Of a DNA stretch of 7,594 bases, positions 4,448 through 7,594 are shown in pieces. The notes beneath the pieces are model-generated. The model searched no databases. It was not told where the DNA came from and saw only the letters and a program-made list of their open reading frames with translations. The position numbers and the translations under genes are program-made. The stretch is from Bacillota bacterium (GTDB lineage Bacteria; Bacillota; Dehalobacteriia; UBA4068), in NCBI GenBank assembly GCA_030528765.1, contig JAUMYD010000018.1, positions 9,759-17,352 of the forward strand, in the 5' to 3' direction. The stretch's first letter is position 1, and each line of letters starts with the position of its first letter.

Positions 4448-6511
4448 ATGCCGAAAACCGCACCAAATAAGATGATCGATCTGTCGATCCAACGATCGAC
4501 CCAAAAAATTGCGTTTTTGAAAAACGAATGGTGGCACAGCTTTAAGGAGCTCATGGAAGATGGAGAATTTTTCTACCGTGATTTGCGCAATGCTGAGGAT
4601 CAGTGCGAAATCTATTATTTGAAAGATGGAGAGCAAAATCTTTTCAGATTGAATGACGATCCCGATAAACCGAAGCATATAGGAGAATGGGAGCTCAAAG
4701 AGTTTCTGTTTGCGAAGGCCTATAATGGTGAATTGTTTGTCAGAGCCACCGGAGAGGAATACCCCCGCAAGATCGGCATCACTGTAGATGGGAAATGCGG
4801 GGTATCCGATTATACGATCCAGGGGATCAAAAGTGCCGATAAGCCGGAGCACCCCGGCTTTTGGGCAATGTTGATCTATGCCATTAGCGACGGCAAATAT
4901 TATGCCAAAGAAGTGGAGGGCTATCGGCGCCAGCTGCGGCAGCATAAATATGCTGAGAATATGTCCAAAGGCTTCGAAGAGATCGCGAAAAAGTACAACA
5001 GCGATTATAAAGAAGGCGAAGCAAAGTTTTTGGAAAACAAGCGGAAAGAAAAGGAAGAGCAGCTGGAGAAAGAAAAAAGAACAAAGGCAGAGGCCCAGCA
5101 AAAGCGGCGGGATCGGGAGGAAGAACGGCAGAATCAGGACCCGGCGAAGAAGGAACTGCTGGGCAAAATGGGCGTGAACAAAGGAGCCTATCTGGATCTG
5201 TGCATGGAGCTGGATTGCTACGATAATCTGCAGAATAATCGTAAGCAGCTGATGACCCCGGAATACCCTGCTGAACGCAGACTCGTTGATGAGCCCAAAA
5301 CGGGTGAACTGAAGGGCACCCAGATGTTCGGGTTTTACAGGCCCTCCACCCGGGGCCGCATGAAGTACAGCGGTATGACGGAAGAACAGCTGGCTACCCT
5401 GGCGATGTTTGCCTGCTGCACCCCGCGAGCCTCTGATAAGCGACGGGCTTATCTGTACGGTAAATATAAAGAAAGGGCAAACGGGGAAGAAGGAGCCATG
5501 AAGGATATCGCAGATGTATCCCTGGCGGCCGTTGACCGCTGCCAGCACCGGATCGATTTCCGCCATTTGATGGAAGATGTCATGCTGCGCAAGGATGGCG
5601 AGATCAGCGGGGATATGCGTGCACTCATGTTCTATGGCCGCCAAATTATGGGAGACTGCGTGCATGAAGCCTTTGACGATGTACCCGTTCCCAGACACTT
5701 GGGAACCTTGCTGCGGAACGCTTTTGAGGAGTGTACGATTCTGTTCAGATCCTCTCCGGAGCTGAATCAGGAGGCAGTGTCCTACGGCTTGCTGGCTGAG
5801 GAGCTGCTGCAAATTTGGGATTCGAATATTAAGGTAGCTCCTTTGGCAAAAGACCAATACCTCAATGAAAAAATAGTGGAGCCTGTGCGGGGCATCGCCC
5901 AGATGGCGAAAATACGCATCAAAGGCCTGCAGGCCCAGAAAAAGCTGCTGGAAGCCGGTGCAAAAGGTGAGCACCTGGAAAATGCCGAAGCCCTTTTGGC
6001 AGATGTGCAGCTGATGGGCATTGTTGCTGCGGATCACCGCTCCTGCCACAAAAATCACAGAGAAAGCCGCGAATTCCGCAGAGCGCAGAAGGCAGTGGAG
6101 GAGAAGGCGGATAGCCAAATTTTGTTTGGTGCTATGGAGCATAACCGGGATTGCCGGTCGCTGAAGACTTACGGCCAGGATGAGAGCTTCCCCAGCAGCA
6201 CGATCAACCTTAAGCTGGGCCGGGATGCACAGATGTACAGCCGGCTGAGAAGATGCTTCATTGATTCTCCGGAGATCAAAAAGATCGCCGGCAAGACTCC
6301 GCAGGAGATCGCCGATTATGTGCGCGATGCCGATGCAGATGTGGGTGATTTTGAAAAGACAAACATTGAGATCATGAAGCGCTGGAAGAGCGAACAAGGC
6401 GAAGAGCGGCAAACGCAGCAGAAGCAGCAGAAGCAGCATGCCCGCAGCAAGCAGCACAGCACCGGGGGAAATTCTCACAGGGAGCAAAAAGCTGCAGCAA
6501 AAAAAGCATAG
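4448..6511 (+). CDS. Uncharacterised 687-residue charged coiled-coil protein
   Basis: I do not recognise this protein or any catalytic motif in it. It lacks a signal peptide and membrane segments, so it is probably cytoplasmic. Residues 1-150 are mixed, aromatic-rich (NEWWHSF at 26-32, EIYYLKDGEQNLFRL at 54-68, PGFWAMLIYAISDGKYY at 136-152). Residues about 165-235 are a Lys/Glu/Arg/Gln-rich segment with strong coiled-coil character (ENKRKEKEEQLEKEKRTKAE). Residues 236-645 look helical, with a Cys/His cluster DHRSCHKNH at 529-537 and possible pairs near 365-373 (CQHRIDFRH). The last 40 residues are a Gln/Lys/His low-complexity tail. The gene stands alone: its own promoter, an AAGGAGGG site and a strong terminator 9 bases after the TAG. 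Hand-counted GC is about 38% in 4561-4680 and 37% in 4981-5040 but 57-62% in 5881-5940 and 6181-6240, unlike the uniformly GC-rich neighbours (60% in 3421-3480). This hints at mosaic origin or acquisition. The coding call is secure; the function is unknown. Confidence 0.85.
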   Translation: MPKTAPNKMIDLSIQRSTQKIAFLKNEWWHSFKELMEDGEFFYRDLRNAEDQCEIYYLKDGEQNLFRLNDDPDKPKHIGEWELKEFLFAKAYNGELFVRATGEEYPRKIGITVDGKCGVSDYTIQGIKSADKPEHPGFWAMLIYAISDGKYYAKEVEGYRRQLRQHKYAENMSKGFEEIAKKYNSDYKEGEAKFLENKRKEKEEQLEKEKRTKAEAQQKRRDREEERQNQDPAKKELLGKMGVNKGAYLDLCMELDCYDNLQNNRKQLMTPEYPAERRLVDEPKTGELKGTQMFGFYRPSTRGRMKYSGMTEEQLATLAMFACCTPRASDKRRAYLYGKYKERANGEEGAMKDIADVSLAAVDRCQHRIDFRHLMEDVMLRKDGEISGDMRALMFYGRQIMGDCVHEAFDDVPVPRHLGTLLRNAFEECTILFRSSPELNQEAVSYGLLAEELLQIWDSNIKVAPLAKDQYLNEKIVEPVRGIAQMAKIRIKGLQAQKKLLEAGAKGEHLENAEALLADVQLMGIVAADHRSCHKNHRESREFRRAQKAVEEKADSQILFGAMEHNRDCRSLKTYGQDESFPSSTINLKLGRDAQMYSRLRRCFIDSPEIKKIAGKTPQEIADYVRDADADVGDFEKTNIEIMKRWKSEQGEERQTQQKQQKQHARSKQHSTGGNSHREQKAAAKKA

Positions 6512-6520
6512 CTAATACAG

Positions 6521-6555
6521 AAAAAGCAGGGATCTTTTGTGATCCCTGCTTTTTG
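6521..6555. terminator. Strong bidirectional Rho-independent terminator
   Basis: AAAAAGCAGGGATC (6521-6534) and GATCCCTGCTTTTT (6541-6554) form a perfect 14-bp stem around TTTTGT. The A-run and T-run at the outer ends make it work in both directions. It ends the 687-residue gene and would also stop read-through from the tetR side. Confidence 0.92.
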
Positions 6556-6784
6556 TATGCCCGATAGAGAAAAAAGAAAAAGGAAATATATCAGAAGCTG
6601 CTTCTCATCCGCAATAAGCAGGGCAGGTGGCTTGCAGGAGGCGAGCTGCCGCAGGCCGGGAAAACAGCTGATCCGCCAGGCTGCCGGAAGCGGAAGCTTT
6701 TTTGGAAGAGCAGCCGCTGACAGAAAAAAGCCGTACTGCCCTTTTTCCGGAAAGAAGGAGGGCAGCACGACCATTTTTGCGTAC
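6556..6784. other. Hairpin-rich noncoding gap
   Basis: No gene with a credible start and protein-like composition is seen. Three potential stem-loops lie in a row: 6622-6650 (GGCA/TGCC outer and GCTTGC/GCGAGC inner, one wobble), 6679-6715 (GGCTGC/GCAGCC), and 6733-6768 (GTACTGCCCT/AGGGCAGCAC with one mismatch, and a TTTCCGGAAA palindrome at its centre). The last is flanked by a T-run on the plus side (6774-6778) and an A-run on the other (6724-6729), so it could terminate in either direction. Confidence 0.4.
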
Positions 6785-6816
6785 GAAAACAAGCCCTGAC
6801 CGCACACAGGGCTTGT
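6785..6816 (-). terminator. Rho-independent terminator of the TetR gene
   Basis: On the minus strand ACAAGCCCTG (6816-6807) pairs perfectly with CAGGGCTTGT (6798-6789), loop eight bases, followed by TTTTC. It begins 24 bases beyond the regulator's stop codon. Confidence 0.85.
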
Positions 6817-6839
6817 CTCGCATTTAAAGAAAAGCGATT

Positions 6840-7415
6840 TTACAGAATGTCTTCCTTTGCCAGATGTTCCTTGTGGTTATAGTTGAAGAAATTCGCCACA
6901 GGCTGGGACATATTGGCGCAGAGCATGTTGGCCATCTGCTGCGGGGACTGCCGCATGCCGTTTTCTACCCAATGCTGCATCAGGCCACCGGCAGCGCATT
7001 TGAAAACCAGCAGTGCTTCGTTCAGATCACTGTCCACGATCTGCCGTTCGGTCAGATTCATGGTGATCTGTGCACAGCTAAGCACGCCATCCCGCAGAAG
7101 CTGGGTATAGCTGCCGTTTTGAAGTGCGCTCAGGTTTTTATAAAGAGCCTTATCCTTTGCGGCTTCGCTGAAAGCCATGCAGATGTAGGTGTTGATGTCA
7201 TGGCTGCTGCGGAAGGAGGCAAGAGCCAGATCTGCATTGCAGCTCAGGATCCAGTCGATCAAATCTTTCTTATTTTTAAAATTGTAGTAGAAAGTCTGGC
7301 GGCTCAGTTCCGCTCTGGCGGCAATATCCTGAACATCGATTTCATCGAGAGCCTTTTCTTCCAGCAGGCTGATCAATGCCTGACGGATGAGATTTTTTGC
7401 ATTTCGTCTTGTCAT
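6840..7415 (-). CDS. TetR/AcrR-family transcriptional regulator
   Basis: The 191-residue product has a typical TetR N-terminal DNA-binding domain: NAKNLIRQALISLLEEKALDEI (helix 1 region, 5-26), then VQDIAARAELSRQTFYYNFKNKKDLIDWIL (28-57), the helix-turn-helix with the characteristic TFYYNFKNKKDL signature. The RQTFYYNF form resembles the DhaS-like subgroup of small TetR proteins. Residues 58-191 form the ligand and dimer domain, which is not diagnostic of a ligand. Such proteins usually repress a neighbouring operon and themselves until a small molecule binds. The ATG at 7415-7413 is preferred because AGGTGA lies five bases upstream; a GTG at 7424-7422 would place that site inside the gene. 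It is monocistronic, ends in a terminator at 6785-6816, and has a near-palindromic candidate operator about 120 bases upstream. Its main target may be a divergent gene beyond the right edge. Confidence 0.92.
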   Translation of the reverse strand: MTRRNAKNLIRQALISLLEEKALDEIDVQDIAARAELSRQTFYYNFKNKKDLIDWILSCNADLALASFRSSHDINTYICMAFSEAAKDKALYKNLSALQNGSYTQLLRDGVLSCAQITMNLTERQIVDSDLNEALLVFKCAAGGLMQHWVENGMRQSPQQMANMLCANMSQPVANFFNYNHKEHLAKEDIL

Positions 7416-7473
7416 GGTAATCACCTAACCTGTTGTAAAAATGTGTGGGATGCGGTAAAATAAGAAAAAGTTT

Positions 7474-7508
7474 TATGGGGCAGCAATAGAGAAGCAAGCC
7501 GACCCATA
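7474..7508 (-). other. Leader hairpin upstream of tetR
   Basis: On the minus strand TATGGG (7508-7503) pairs with CCCATA (7479-7474), extended inward by CGGC/GCTG after one mismatch, and followed by AAAACTTTTTCTT. It falls in the predicted 5' leader of the tetR transcript, about 60 bases before the start codon, and resembles a weak terminator or attenuator. Confidence 0.35.
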
Positions 7509-7530
7509 GACAATAAAGAAAATAAAAAAC

Positions 7531-7559
7531 TTGCTATTATAAGCGTGAGCTCATAATCT
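7531..7559 (+). promoter_or_regulatory. Possible divergent promoter facing the right edge
   Basis: TTGCTA (7531-7536) and TAATCT (7554-7559) are spaced by 17 bases on the plus strand, pointing out of the window. The same stretch holds a TATAAT on the minus strand (7541-7536) suited to tetR, although its -35 (TACATA) is poor. Both overlap the palindrome at 7536-7557. Confidence 0.4.
7536..7557. promoter_or_regulatory. Candidate TetR operator (22-bp near-palindrome)
   Basis: ATTATAAGC (7536-7544) and GCTCATAAT (7549-7557) are inverted with eight of nine positions matching around GTGA. Size, position upstream of a TetR gene, and overlap with promoter elements in both directions fit an autoregulatory operator also controlling a divergent gene. 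Binding is inferred. Confidence 0.5.
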
Positions 7560-7594
7560 ATGTATATATTATATAACAATTGAAAACCAAAGTA

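Noticed and set aside
4349..6487. A 712-codon open frame on the minus strand opposite the 687-residue gene
   Set aside because: The hydrophobic Leu/Phe/His-rich product is what reverse reading of Lys/Glu/Gln codons gives. The plus-strand frame has the promoter, ribosome binding site and terminator.
4448..6511. Idea that the 687-residue gene is a phage or defence component
   Set aside because: No nuclease, ATPase, toxin or phage motif is visible, and no mobile or defence genes are adjacent. Length and coiled coil alone do not support it.
6475..6823. Overlapping small frames on both strands in the gap before tetR
   Set aside because: They run through terminators and inverted repeats, lack good ribosome binding sites and have unlikely composition.

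Overview
The window looks like ordinary chromosome from a Gram-positive Clostridia-type Firmicute, probably of the Oscillospiraceae/Ruminococcaceae kind. That placement is inferred from strong AAGGAGG-type ribosome binding sites, the end of an AddA-type recombination nuclease, a DegV protein, and two short palindromic sequences that resemble dispersed repeats of gut clostridia. There is no rRNA, tRNA, CRISPR array, transposase or phage structural gene.

Layout from left to right. (1) 1-620, plus: the C-terminal nuclease part of addA, cut by the window edge. (2) 621-807: a convergent gap holding a degenerate dispersed palindromic repeat and the terminator of the next gene. (3) 808-1656, minus: a DegV-family fatty-acid-binding protein with its own promoter. 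(4) 1657-1922: a divergent promoter region. (5) 1923-4016, plus: a two-gene operon of an SCP2-like (lipid/sterol-carrier fold) protein and a class III PLP-dependent aminotransferase of the HemL-like type. The two genes are separated by a 9-bp GC-rich hairpin and followed by a strong terminator and a second hairpin that resembles a clostridial repeat. (6) 4017-4447: a gap of about 430 bp with hairpins, a perfect 17-bp palindrome and the promoter of the next gene. (7) 4448-6511, plus: a 687-residue protein I do not recognise, with a charged coiled-coil segment, its own promoter and a very strong bidirectional terminator. (8) 6512-6839: a hairpin-rich gap. (9) 6840-7415, minus: a TetR/AcrR-family regulator whose upstream region carries a 22-bp near-palindrome typical of a TetR operator and possible promoters in both directions, suggesting a divergent target gene just beyond the window.

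Functionally this is a set of mostly independent transcription units. The SCP2-like/aminotransferase pair is clearly co-transcribed, but its pathway cannot be named. No other haem or tetrapyrrole gene is nearby, so a glutamate-1-semialdehyde role for the aminotransferase is not supported. DegV and the SCP2-like protein, if correctly assigned, both bind lipid-type ligands and are divergently placed, but no shared regulation is shown. The most novel items are the unrecognised 687-residue protein with its AT-rich front half and GC-richer back half, and the SCP2-like/aminotransferase operon. I see no convincing defence system or other spectacular new machinery.
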